A DNA stretch of 64,000 bases from assembly GCF_022201045.2 (NCBI RefSeq), contig NC_068558.1:52244634-52308633 (forward strand), given 5' to 3'. Made by a program: the position numbers and the translations under genes. Numbering within the stretch: the first letter of the stretch is position 1; every line of letters starts with the position of its first letter. The DNA is from Citrus sinensis. Its lineage: Eukaryota > Streptophyta > Magnoliopsida > Sapindales > Rutaceae. Positions 11,476 through 23,600 of the stretch are shown one piece after another. Below the pieces are notes generated by a model. The model made no database searches, was not told where the DNA came from, and worked only from the letters and a program-made list of their open reading frames with translations.

Positions 11476-11789
11476 ATTTTAGTCCAAATAGAGAAAGGAG
11501 ATCTAGAGCTATAGAAGCTAGATTTCGTGAAGGCAAATTTCCATATCAATTTGGAGAATCATAAGATATAATTATATATTGGCTGTGTCCTTTGTAAGTG
11601 TCAAATATCTGGCGAACTACTCTCAACGGATGGCCACCCAACATGCTAAGATTGCGTGCCTCTTAGTTTGAAGGAAATACCAAAACCAAGACCATATATA
11701 TAAGCGGATCTTAATTTGTCTGGCGTCTAATATTTCTCTTTACTTAATGTAATGTTCGTGTAATTAATTACTATTTCAATATTGCTAAA
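11476..11789. promoter_or_regulatory. 5' flank of the HIPP gene
   Basis: About 310 bp of non-coding DNA upstream of the start codon. A TATATATAA stretch at about 11694-11702 could be a TATA box roughly 90 bp before the ATG. No firm regulatory motif. Confidence 0.25.
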
Positions 11790-13419
11790 ATGGCAGCAAA
11801 AAACAAAGATATTGGGGTGATTACAGGTGTTTACAATGTTAATCTTCATTGTCCACAATGCGCACGCAAGATTGAAAAGCGTCTCTTAAAAATTGAAGGT
11901 ACGTAAAACTAGGTTTTATTTGAAATTAAGGTTTTCTAAATTATAAGTTATAGTTGTTATAAGAAAAAATTGTACTTGTGAAATAAAAGTTGATAATTGT
12001 AAAATAATAATTTTAATAAAAATATTATAGATTTTTCTTCATATTAATTTAGGACAAAATCAATTCAACTTTTAAATCACAATGATAAATGTTATCAAAC
12101 ATTTTAGTGGTATAGTTTAGAAGCTCCTGTGTTTTTTCAATTAATTTCATTAACCGGGTATTTTAGCACTTTTGTGCGAATTAATTAGCTTTGATCTTTC
12201 AATTTGTGATCAGCAGGGATTCAAAGTGTGGATGCTGATTTTGAGAAAGCTGAAATTAAGGTTAAGGGCGTGATTGATGTGATTAAAATCCACAAGTTAA
12301 TCCAAAAAACCAGTCAGAAGAAGGTTGAGTTGATATCGCCACCACTCATCAAAATCAAAGAGATCGGTGCCATTAAGGAAATCAAAGAAAAAGAGGTGAG
12401 TGGTTTTTTAAATCTTACTTTTACTAATAAAAAAATTGATTTTATCACTATTGAGATTATATATATTATTCCAAAATTTTAAATTACTTAAAAATGTACA
12501 AATCATTTAGTTTAAACATTTTAAATTTTAAGTTTTTTAAATCCTACGATTTTAAAATTTTTTCAAATTTTTTCCACAATTTAAGGTTTCAAATTAGAAA
12601 ACTAATAATATACACACACACACTAATGGTTTATATATCATGGTATTCATGATATTGAACATAGGCTGCATCTATCATTATTGTAGTTGCTATAGGCACA
12701 TGCATCTACTCAAAATTGGCTCAATTCAAGTCATATATGTATATGTATGTATGTATGTATTTAGTAGGCAAAATTTCATATCTCCATTTAAACCTTTAGT
12801 TGAAGTGTAGAATTCTTTGTTAGATAATGGCTCTTCATTATAATATATTTCTTTTATATAATTCCTGAAATTAACATATATAACAACTGATTTGTTTGAA
12901 CAATTTGATTAAGGTAATTTTACGCACAACGACATTAAAAGTTCACATCCACTGCGCCCAATGCGAGCATGACTTGCGCAAGAAATTACTGAAGCACAAA
13001 GGTATAACAATGTGAAATGCGTATGTGGTTAAACATTTTCTTTTTCAATTTTGAAAAACGCATGAAAGAATCACAAGTATCAATTAATTACAAATGCAGG
13101 TATTTACAGTGTTAATGCTGACACGAAAGCTCAAACTGTAACAGTGCAAGGGACTATTGAATCTGACAGACTCCTATCATACTTGCGGAAGAAGGTGCAC
13201 AAACATGCAGAGATAGTAACTTCAAAACAGGAGAAAAAGGAAGAAATTAAAAAAGACAACGAAAAATTTGAAGTCAAGTCCACTGAGTTATCGACTAAAT
13301 TTGTAGAATTTAAGGAGGATGTTAAAAGCAAAGAGAGCAACGTTCCCTATTTTATACATTATGTTTATGCTCCCCAGTTATTTAGCGATGAAAATCCAAA
13401 TGCTTGTTCTATTTTGTAG
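11790..13419 (+). CDS. Heavy-metal-associated isoprenylated plant protein (HIPP), two HMA domains
   Basis: Four exons, 11790-11898, 12217-12395, 12914-13001 and 13100-13419, splice in frame to 231 residues. Two HMA domains are seen. The first (about residues 13-80) carries C21-P-Q-C24; the second (about 103-165) carries C110-A-Q-C113. Both exon pairs break after the helix that follows CxxC, so the gene probably arose by duplicating a two-exon HMA unit. A Lys/Glu-rich stretch (about 175-210) follows, and the protein ends C228-S-I-L, a CaaX box; Leu at the last position favours geranylgeranylation. Family knowledge: HIPPs bind soft metals such as Cu, Zn or Cd and use the lipid to reach membranes. 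The acceptor of exon 2 is a tandem CAGCAG, allowing an isoform with one extra Ala. The metal bound cannot be told from sequence. Confidence 0.9.
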
Positions 13420-14090
13420 AAGTGTTCAAAAAGTATATTATATATGGGGTTTTATTCTTTAAGGTTATTTTTATTTTTTTATTATTCGCATTGGACATGT
13501 TTTTCTTTTTCTTTTTTTTTTAATTTATTTGCATTGGACATGTTTTTAAGATTAACTTTTATGTATCTCGGATCAAACCTCAGATGGAGTGCTTCAATGG
13601 AAATCATTGAGCAAAGGCACATTACTGTTCAAGTTTACCCAAAAAAAAAACACTCACCATACTCCATATGCCATGGAAATAACAATGACAAAGCAACAAG
13701 CAAAGTAGCAAACCAATTATACCAATTGCAATTAGTTGGGTTCATCTGGGGAAGGGATGTCACGTGAGGTGGAGGTGTTCTCTTAATCGAAAAAATTAAA
13801 ATTAAAATTGTTTTTCGCCTCCGCCACATCTGCCTTTGTTGGGGATTGGGCAACCCACTTTGATTGACTGGAAGTACAGCAGATGTAGGTTATCAGTCTT
13901 CACCACTCCACTCCACGTGTCCCACGACAAAGTTTCATTTTAATTTCGAAGGTCGCCTGACCAACTGGCAGTTCGCTTATCGCTCTACGGTCCAGAGATA
14001 CAGACAGAGACTTTCACGCTGTTAAATTAAATAATACCTTTCCTTTCCTTTTCTTTTCTTTTCTTTTCTTTTTTCCTCCTCATTTTGCTG
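13420..14090. other. Intergenic after HIPP; short duplicated segment and one G-box
   Basis: The words GCATTGGACATGTTTTT occur twice (about 13489 and 13530). A perfect G-box/ABRE-like CCACGTGTCC lies at about 13913-13922 without an obvious downstream gene. T/C-rich run 14041-14075. The open frames here match nothing known. Confidence 0.55.
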
Positions 14091-14095
14091 CTCCC

Positions 14096-15039
14096 ATTGG
14101 GTGGGCGATCGGATCGGGTTAAACCGAATCAATTACAACCCGAACACTTAAAAATTGAAACCCGATCGGTTTTTATTTCGGTTCGGGTTGAACCCAAACC
14201 GAACTTTCAAATCGATCGGGTTAGACTTAATAAATATAAGGAGTCTCTCTCTCTCTCAGTGCACGCACGCCCAAAATCAAAATCCCTATATCTAATTTTC
14301 CTTATTTCTCTCATCTTTGGCTCTTCCGCACAACGGCGGCACAAAGCACAAGTGCACAACCACCACTTTAGCTGCATCTAGCAGCCGTCCAGCCCTGCTA
14401 ACTCCCTCTCGCAGTCGACAGTCTCACTCACACACACCTAGGCTCCGCCGACGCTCGATGCTTTCAATCTGGTTCCGGCATTGCAGCTTCCGTTCCGATC
14501 CAGCTGTCGTTTCTTCGGTCTCTACCGTGATTTTTGATCCAGCTGCTGTACGTCCCTGCCGTGGTTTTTGATTGGGTTCATTAGGTTACTTATTATTATA
14601 ATTATTCTTATTAATTATTATAAACAATTGATTTTAAATTATTTTTATGCAATGATAAACTGATAATTTGTCATTGATATTGAGACCAAGTTATTTGAAT
14701 GTTCAATAGTAGTGAAAGAGAAAAAGCAGGCTTCAGGTGTTTTGTTTGTATGGCTGTGTTTAAGGATTAATTAGACCAGCAAGCTTTTCCTCATTCTTCA
14801 TTCTTTTAGTTGGTGAAAATTTGGTTGGTTGATGAAAATTTAGTGACCGCTACGTATTTAACCCAAACCAAAAGTTGAACCCGAAATTTCAAACCGATCC
14901 GATCGGATTTGTAAATCCGAACCGAATTAACTTTGGTTTGGTTCGGATTCGCATTTTCAACCCAATTAGGTTCCATTCTCCGATTCGATTGGGTTGTAAC
15001 CCAAACCGAAATCCGAACAACCCGACCTACCCACGACAT
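14096..15039. mobile_element. Decayed hAT-type element
   Basis: Both flanks are rich in the same CGGGTT/AACCCGA and CGGTTCGG words as the clear hAT elements at 4.0 and 15.8 kb, in inverted orientation (14100-14225 against 14860-15030). The ends GGGTGGGCGATC and the complement of GACCTACCCACG resemble the TAGGGGTGGGC terminus. Candidate 8-bp flanks match at only 4 positions, so the exact limits are unsure. The interior (14310-14575) is GC-richer, as in the other members. Confidence 0.5.
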
Positions 15040-15757
15040 TAACTCCTCCAGACGCTGCGACCCATGACCGTGACCCACGTTATGATCTACTCCGCCTGAC
15101 GCCACTGTGACTCTACCCAAACGATCCCAGCCACATCTTGGTTGATGTCTGGCTGCATCTTGATTGACGTCCAGCTCCTCTAGACCCATGACATTCTACT
15201 GCATCTTAATCGGCTTCGATATCTAGATGACCAGTTGCATGCCGCACGCCATTGTCCAGACAAGCAACTGACACTGACAACAACCTCGCGGCATGTTCAT
15301 AATAATCCCAACACATGACAACTCTCGACACATTTGAACTTAAATTTGGGAAAATGGTCGATACACCTTAAATGTTTAGGGGAAGGGATACAAAAGTCCT
15401 TAATGTTTTATCAAAGATGTTAAGTTTTAAATTACTAATGGATTCGATTTGGTTAAATAATTGAAAGGTTAATATAGTATATTCCTTTACTAATCTAATG
15501 AATTTACCTAAAAGTCCTCGTCTAAACATCACAAAACTAATTGGATTAAACAAACCCCATCAAAACATCACAGGCCCTTAAATCAGTTGCACGCAAACCC
15601 TACCGTCGTTCATGCCGCTGTTCATGCCCAGCTGCTATTTGTGTTGCTATTCGTGTTGATGCTCTTGCCTTGAAGCCGCTACTCGTGCCGTTGTTTGTGG
15701 TCTTGCTCATGATTTGAAGCCACCGTTAATTTGATTTCTGGTGCTGCTTGCTGGTGG
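15040..15757. other. Intergenic, nothing recognised
   Basis: About 700 bp between two hAT-like elements. GCCGTT/CATGCCGCTG-type short words recur at 15600-15720, but there is no frame or RNA gene. Confidence 0.55.
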
Positions 15758-16591
15758 TAAGGGTAGGTAAAATACTCGTCTCGACCCGACCTGATCCGAA
15801 AAAAAATCAGGTTCAGATCGGATCGGATTGTGAATAAAACTCGAATGGGTGCATTTGTGTCAACCCTATCGGATCATGATCAGATTGGGTTGACCCGATC
15901 GGGTTGACACAAAATAAAAAAAATTAAACCCCAAATACACATCACACATACTGGAACACGATCTACACACACCACATACATTGGAACACGATCTACACAC
16001 AACACACCACACACTGAAACACAGACACAAAAATAGTCAAGCATACATAAAGTTCACGCCCACACCCACCCAGGCACCCACAGCCCACTGTCGACCAGCA
16101 ACGTAATCGCCCACACCCACCCACAGGCCACAACCTCCCTCTCTCGCATCCCACTACCGACGGCAACAAGCGGCAGTTACACAACCCACACCCACAACCA
16201 AACAAACAAAATATAGTCACAATCACAAACAATCAAACACACACATGAAGTTCACGGAGCAAGCTAGATTTGGCCACCAGACGTAGCAACCGTTGAGAGC
16301 CAACGCCAACCGAAGCTACTCCGCGAGGATGGTAACCCGATCTACCGATCTACTGCTACCAAGTACCAGATCTGCTGCCCCACCTCCACGCCTCCAATCC
16401 TCCGCCATCACCCGATCCGATTCAAGCTCCATTTGGCTGTTGAGTTTTGAAAGCTTTGGGATAATTTGGATTAGATCAGATCGGGTTATAGATTCGAATT
16501 GAATTCGAATGAATTCTTATCTAACCCGACCAACCCGAAACCCGATCGGGTTGATCCAAACTCGAATCAAACTCGATTTTGCCCACCGCTA
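15758..16591. mobile_element. hAT-type non-autonomous element 3 (834 bp)
   Basis: Termini TAAGGGTAGGTAAAA (15758) and the complement of TTTTGCCCACCGCTA (ending 16591) pair at 11 of 15 bases. Flanking 8-mers GCTGGTGG (15750-15757) and GCTAGTGG (16592-16599) match at 7 of 8. Subterminal repeats GATCGGGTTGACCC. The interior, 15950-16390, is a CA-rich then GC-rich stretch without a transposase frame. Confidence 0.78.
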
Positions 16592-16894
16592 GCTAGTGGT
16601 TGCTAAATTAACTTGCCAATCTCCAATAACTTCTATTAAAATGCAATTACTGATAAAATGCCTACTTCTTGGTGCTAATATGTGAATTTAAAATTATATT
16701 TCACTTGTATAAATTTATTGTTAATTTCTTATGGGTGGTTGAGGTCCTTGAGGAGAATACGATCCATCTTGTCTTTGGCTCTTTTTTGATTTAATGGCAT
16801 ACTACTACGGTACTACCTTCTTTGCTCTTGTCAAATCCGAACTCATCCAAATTGATTCGAAGCTGAACTTATCCTAAATATTTATCCGATCTGA

Positions 16895-16953
16895 GATAAT
16901 TTGGAAAAGAATAGATTATTTCATAAAATTTACTATTTTATTTAGAGTTTGTT
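16895..16953 (+). repeat. 59-bp direct repeat, copy 1
   Basis: Identical to 17842-17900; begins GATAATTTGG and ends GAGTTTGTT. The 888 bp between the copies differ from either flank. Confidence 0.85.
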
Positions 16954-17841
16954 CTTCTTTGGCAATACGACTTAAAAAAATTATTCATTCCCTTTCGGGG
17001 AGGGGTTGGCTCCTTGATCTTTATTTTATTAAGAATATCATCTCCCTCCCTTGGATTAGTACTAGAACGTATCCCTCAAAAGTTCGGCGTGAAATTTGAA
17101 TAAGATAAATTCTTTCAAATTCAAACTAGTAATTTTAGCCAAACTAAAAATCAAGATCAAATTTGAGGTTAAGATTAAAATCGGATGAATTTTTTTCTAA
17201 TTGAAATCATCCGAAATCCGATGGGATTTGGATCCAAAGTTACCAAATCCTTCGCCGTAATACATTCGCAGATCATCTTTCGCCGATCCATGTAGTTTTG
17301 GAGTTAACAAGGGCACTGCTTTTTCTTTTAAAGTCAATAGATTTTTAGATTTTTTTTTTTGGGGTCTTAAGCTTATCAACTGTTTACAAAAAAAAAAAAA
17401 AGAAAAGAAAAAAAGAAGAGGGGGAAAGAAAAAAGGCTATGGGCATCTCTTTTATCTGTTTCTTTTAATTAATGCATGTGGGCATTATTTATGGTTGTAA
17501 GCTAATGGTTAGAGTTTGAGCATTATCTAATTGTCAGCCATCGGCAATCGGATTAAAGTAATGAGATCATCCATGGGATAAGGACGTTATTGACCAATCA
17601 AAATGCAATTACAGGCGCAAGACACCAAATTACGATAATCTAATCGAATATTGTCAGCCGGAATCCGAGGGCGAGCCTTTGTTTTGAGAAAATAAACAGG
17701 AAATTATCCCATGGGCATCCTTAATACTGGGTTAGGCCCCTGATAATGATATTACGCTGTGGCCGTGCCCTTCTTACAGATACATCTAATGAAAAGAAAT
17801 CTACTTTTTGTTGTGCTTTTTTTCAAAAGAGATGCCCATGG

Positions 17842-17900
17842 GATAATTTGGAAAAGAATAGATTATTTCATAAAATTTACTATTTTATTTAGAGTTTGTT
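17842..17900 (+). repeat. 59-bp direct repeat, copy 2
   Basis: Exact repeat of 16895-16953 in the same orientation. Confidence 0.85.
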
Positions 17901-18080
17901 ATGAATTTATGATATATTTCTATGGGATTTCAATACATTAAACAAATATCGAAGAGAATTGTTTCCAAACTTAAGATGGGTGGCTGCTTAAAATATGGTA
18001 AATAAGGCAAGTGATTGCAAGTTACAATTGGAATGGCAGAAATGTACTACTCAGTGCAATTGATATTTATATTATTTGTA

Positions 18081-19624
18081 GGTCTATAATGTTGTGATTA
18101 AAATCACACCACCAATATCTTAATTAAACATAAATTATATAAATGGAACACGAGACTTTTAAATAAAAGATAAAACAAGCAAATTAACATAAGAGTGGTA
18201 AATTTTGTATTACTGAAAAATAAAATAAAAACTTATACATGTAACATAAAATTTGTAAATCAATATTAAGTGCAAAATAAACCATATATTGTGAAATGAA
18301 ACATAAACTTGTAATTGTAAGGTAAAACAAGTAAATCAATATAACGACAGTAAATTGATATATTATTAGTAAATAAAACAAAAACTTATAAATATAACAT
18401 AAAACTTGTAAATCAACAATAAGTCTAAAATAAAACATAAATTATATAAATAGAACATAAGACTTATAAATGAAAGGTAAAATAATTAAATTAACATAGA
18501 AGTGGTAAATTGATATATCATTGGTAAATAAAACAAAAATTTATCAATATAACACAAAACTTGTAAATCAATATTAAGTTTAAAATAAAACATAATTAAA
18601 TGTATAAAACTTAAGATTTGTAAATAGAATGTAAAATAAGTAAATTAACAAAGGAGTGGTAAAATAATGTACTATTGGTAACAAAACATAAACTTATAGG
18701 TGTAATATAACACTTGTAAATTAACATTAAGTGTAACATACAACATAAATTAAGTAAATAAAACATGAGATTTGTAAATAAAAAGTAAAATAAGTAAACT
18801 AGCACATGATTAGTAAAATGATGCATTAGTGGTAAACAAAATATAAACTTACAAATGAAATAACATATAAATTATGTTAATGAAATATGAGAATTGTAAA
18901 TGAAATATAAAACAAGAAAATATTATAAGAATTATTAAAAAAATAAAAACTTGCAAATGTAAAATAAAAACTCATTATAATAATAAATTAAAAATTATTT
19001 GTAAGATAAGTGATTTTACATCCTTCTAAATTTCTTTAACAGTAGCCGCAAATGATCTTTTAGTATAACTAGGAAGTAAAGTTTGAAACTACATAAAATA
19101 TGTATAAAACTGAAAGTTAGATTCACTTTTATTAATATTTCATATATGTATAGTAATATAAGAATGTCTTTTAATTTTATTTTGACTTGATCCTTATCAA
19201 GAAAAATAATCTTGCTTGATTAACTTGTATAGTAAACAAATACTATGATAGAAAATGAAAAAAAAAGTTTATAAATGTCCTATCATGAATATAGAATTTA
19301 TAGTTAAACCAATTTAATAAAACTTGTTCCAATTGTTTTCAATACAACTTTTTTGTTTTCAATTGATGAGTAATTTTATCTTTGCTTAAATAAATTAAAT
19401 AAATAAACTATTTTTTAAAAATTAAAGTTTAATGTTGATTTATAAGTTTCATGTTATTTTCACAAGTGTTTATTTTGTTTGTAATTTTAAAACACCAATT
19501 TACCACTCTTATATTAATTTACTTATTTTACTTTTCATTTACTAATTTTATGCATAATTTATAAAATTTATATTTATCACGACATTGATGTCATAATTTT
19601 AATCACGGCGTCATAGGATTTTCT
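18081..19624. mobile_element. Mutator-like non-autonomous element with long TIRs (1.5 kb)
   Basis: The left 130 bp (from about 18083, with TGTGATTAAAAT) reappear inverted at about 19480-19617 (ATTTTAATCACGGCG), including the inner AAGAGTGGTAAATT block. Flanking 9-mers TTATTTGTA (18072-18080) and TTATTTGCA (19625-19633) match at 8 of 9, the target length of Mutator-like elements. Inside the left half, a unit of roughly 155 bp marked by AGTGGTAAATTGAT recurs about five times (18190-18930). No transposase frame. End positions are good to a few bases. Confidence 0.6.
18180..18940 (+). repeat. Degenerate ~155-bp tandem repeat, about five units
   Basis: The landmark GTGGTAAA/CAGTAAA occurs near 18193, 18347, 18508, 18655 and 18810, each followed by AACTTAT...ACTTGTAAATCAA. 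The units start from the inner part of the element's terminal repeat, so the array is an expanded subterminal region. Confidence 0.65.
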
Positions 19625-19633
19625 TTATTTGCA

Positions 19634-19846
19634 ATATATATATAATTGATGACTATGAAACCAATTACACCGTCCAGAAATACTTGTTTAAATGTATAAG
19701 ATTGAAAAAAAAAGGCTAACTTGAGAGCTATAGGATGCATATAAAAGGGCAAACACCATGGTCAATGGAAACTAAATGGCATGGACAATATAAATACATA
19801 CATACATACATGCACACACGCGCGTGCGCACATATACACACACATA

Positions 19847-19882
<36 letters not shown>

Positions 19883-20601
19883 TATATGAGTTTTCAATCA
19901 ATTGACCCGAACTGAACGCCCACCCCAACCTATAATAGAAGATGTGGAGGAAAGAATTAAGGAGATGGCATTAAAAATAGATAAATAGAGATACATGGAA
20001 AGCAAAACTTAAAAAAGCCAACATAATTATTTGGTGGGGCTAATTTTTATTAATTTTTTCATTTAACACTAATATTGGTTATCAGATTAATTCTGATTTA
20101 AGGATTGAAATTTTATGTAAAAATTTGTGTTAGAGAAAGGGGCTCCAGATCATGACCGTGTATATGTATGTATGAGTGTCTATATATACACACACAGATG
20201 CATACATACATACATTCATACATATACATATACATATACGTCCAGGCTCAGACTGTTTTAGCCTCCTGGACGTGCAACAAGATCCATATATAGATTTTGA
20301 CGTAAAGTTCATACATTGATATTATATTATTATTTATTTGTCATCATTGATATCATCGGCGCCTCGTTAATTTTGTAGGTATTAGCTAGGAAAACTGAAC
20401 CGTCTTCCCCGCCAGCTGCACATCACATCATCTTTATCCTTCATGATGCCGTGATCTGTCCGTAGTTATTATCTCTTAGCTAATTAGCAAGCAATAGCCA
20501 GTGCTGATTTTTTTTTAAAATTTACTTTCATTTTATTTTATTAAAAGAAAGAAAAGAAAATAAAAGAAAAGAGAACCCGAGTGTGTGTCGGGGACACTTA
20601 G
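19634..20601. other. Intergenic, tetranucleotide microsatellites
   Basis: CATA/TACA runs at about 19795-19880 (with a GCGCGTGCGC purine-pyrimidine alternation at about 19819-19828) and 20195-20240. Probable promoter region of the next gene toward the right end. Open frames across the runs are artefacts. Confidence 0.6.
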
Positions 20602-23600
20602 TCAGCAAAATTATGCAATTATGCCGAGTCCATCACCATCCCACGTTCATCATCTTATCTGAATATCTCAAATACATCAGCGAAAAATCACAGGAGGTTT
20701 CTTAGTTCATCTCGGACGAGGTCGTCGTCAGGGAAATTCTCGTATTGGCCACATTGGAGTAACATAAACCAACTAGGCAACCTGATAATCCCTGGAAGAA
20801 ATAGCAGCGATTCATCTTCAAAGCATTCTGACTTAACAGAGGAGAGTCTTGAGGCACATAACAGAAGGCATGCTCCAATTGTACATCATCACGGCAGAAT
20901 ACTCAATACTAATAATGATACTACTAGTAATAAGCTGCAGCAGGTTCAGATTGATGAAAAGAACTACGCTAAATGCAGTCCTTACTACAAAGGACTTACG
21001 GATGCATCCCTTGTCATTAATCGTGATAGAGTAATTGTTGAATCTTCATCAAGTCCTGGACGTGAAAGTCAAGCAACCACCATGGCCCATTCTACTGCCA
21101 CTTATTCCACCTCTCTTTCCTCTTTGATGGTTAAGATGCAAGAATGGAGTTCTTGCTTCACTTTTAAGTACTATTCTTCTATTAATAACAATAATAGTAA
21201 TAGTAATAATTCCCCTGCTGCCACTGCCACCACCACCACCACTACTAGTACTAGTGCTACGACGACAACTTCAAATTACATCTCTAATACTATTAGTACT
21301 GCTACTCCTACTGCCATTGGCGGAAAGAGTAAACAAGCTTATCACACTGCAGCCTCCTCTTCAACAGGAACAACAACTACGTCCGTAAATGAGAATTGTA
21401 AAGAGGTTGCTTTTAATAATGCTGCTGCTATATTGCTTCATAATACTAATCATATGGAGAAGCCATTGAGGGAGAGAGTATCAGAATCAGAACCAGAACC
21501 AGAATCAGACTCAATCTTGCAACCTAACGAGAGCGAAATTTTTTTTGTTGAATATAATAGTGATAAAGATGAAGACCATCATCATCATCTGGGGAAGAAC
21601 AAGGATACAAATAATAGCAAAGGTCCAGAGATCATCCTCGAGAACCAAAGGGATCCGTTTATATGGGCAAATATGTACCAGCCCAAAACTTTAAAAGATT
21701 TTATCTGCAATCGAGATCGAGCAATTCAACTGCAGGGTCTGGTGAGATCCATCGATCTATATATACTAATATGCCAATACTTTATGTTTCTTTTTCCAAC
21801 TCGTTAATTGCTTCTTGACATTATTTATTTTGGATATAAACACACACACAACTAAACTGCAGGTAAAAGAGGGAGGTCACGGAAATTTTATATTTGAAGG
21901 ACCTCCGGGGGTGGGAAAGAGGACCATGATTCGGGCTATGCTTCGAGAAGCATTCGGACATGACACAGTCCAGGTACGTAGCTGTTAATCATATTATATA
22001 CATATTGTTTAATTAATTAAGTGCTGCCTACCACCTAATTATTTTTACTTGAAAACTAATTAGGGAAATTAAAGGCATCCTAAATTTAACGATGTTTACA
22101 TACATGTTGCAGGCTAGGGAGGAGAGGAAGGTGTTTGACTTGAAGGTACTTCTCGTCATTCTAGATACTACTTGAGTACTAGTTCTATTTATTTATTACT
22201 TTGAATATTATTCACTTTTAGCTTTCCGGGCAACTCTGTCGCTGGACTCTAATTAAGCAGCAGCTGATACTAATTCTTTGTCAGTGCGTGGACATGAAAT
22301 GATTAGCTTTTAGGCATTGTATCTTTGAATCGAAAAGGAAAACTGAAGATCAAATAACTTCTGATAATTATATTAATTACATATATATTTTAAAAAGTGA
22401 ATTAAGTTACAAAAAGTAAGTAAATTATATAATTCTTGTCACAGGGTGAAGCCAGAGGTCGTATCCAAGTAAATATAAAAGAATCTTCACAACATATCGA
22501 AGTTAATCTCTCTGACCTGAAAGGGTATGAAAGGCATGTCATTGTTGAACTTATGAAGGAAACACAAAGCAAGATATCCACCAAAGCTTTGCAGTCTAAC
22601 GTCCCAACTGATAACACCCGAGGTATTCGTATACATAATTTCTCGTATACATAATTTCAATTAATTAACATATACATTAGAATTAGATGATGATCTGACG
22701 AAACCACAACAACACTTAATATATTATCAACTTTTTTTTTTTTTGCAGCTATTATTTTATGTGAAGCGGACAAGCTATCAACAGATGCCCTACTATACAT
22801 GAGGTGGTTATTGGAAAGGTACAAAGGGTTAAATAAGGTTTTCTTCTGCTGCTCTGATGTCTCAAAACTTCAACCAATTAAGTCGCTTTGCACTGTTATT
22901 CAGCTTCTTCCTCCTTCAAAACAAGAGGTGAATGGCCTCAATTATATATAACTCATTTTTTTTGGGAATATATAATTTATTTTATTCAATTTAATCTTTA
23001 ATTAAATAACTTATTTTGTATTAATTTGATAAGTTTCTTCTTATTACATGTTATTAGATAGTTGAAGTCCTGGAATTTATAGCAGAACAAGAAGGAATAC
23101 AACTGCCGCACCAATTAGCAGAAAAGATTGCTGACAATTCCAAGAACAATCTTCGCCAAGCCATTCGCTCATTCGAGGCCTCCCGACAGATGAAGTGAGC
23201 AATTGAAAAATATATTTCATTCATATTCTTCCTCAATCAGTTGGTTTCATTTCCTCGTCTCCATGCCTAACTATATATAGGGATGTCATCAGGTATGCGC
23301 TATCGCGCATATTATGATATGTGATAGGTGCTTGTTATGAGCTCTCAATTGGAAAGCCTGGCCCCATAGCATGTGCACTAGATCAAGCTTATGTGTATAA
23401 AAAAACATTTTAATGAGGACATCTTCATTATAATAAAGTGAGGACACTAATAATAAATAAGAAGACACAAAATTTAATATACTAACAGATAAACAATCAC
23501 AAACACACATACATATAGGTGCGGATGCTTAAATGTAGATTTCGTGTGGATTTGCTATTACACCATCTGCTATTATAGTTAATTAAAGGAAAATACTGCA

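Larger units (their letters stand above)
16592..18071. other. Intergenic with a 59-bp perfect direct repeat
   Basis: Bases 16895-16953 recur exactly at 17842-17900. Words derived from hAT-like termini (ATCCGATC, AATCGGATG) occur at 16840-16900 and 17180-17230. A poly-A/G run occurs at 17388-17430. No gene recognised. Confidence 0.6.
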
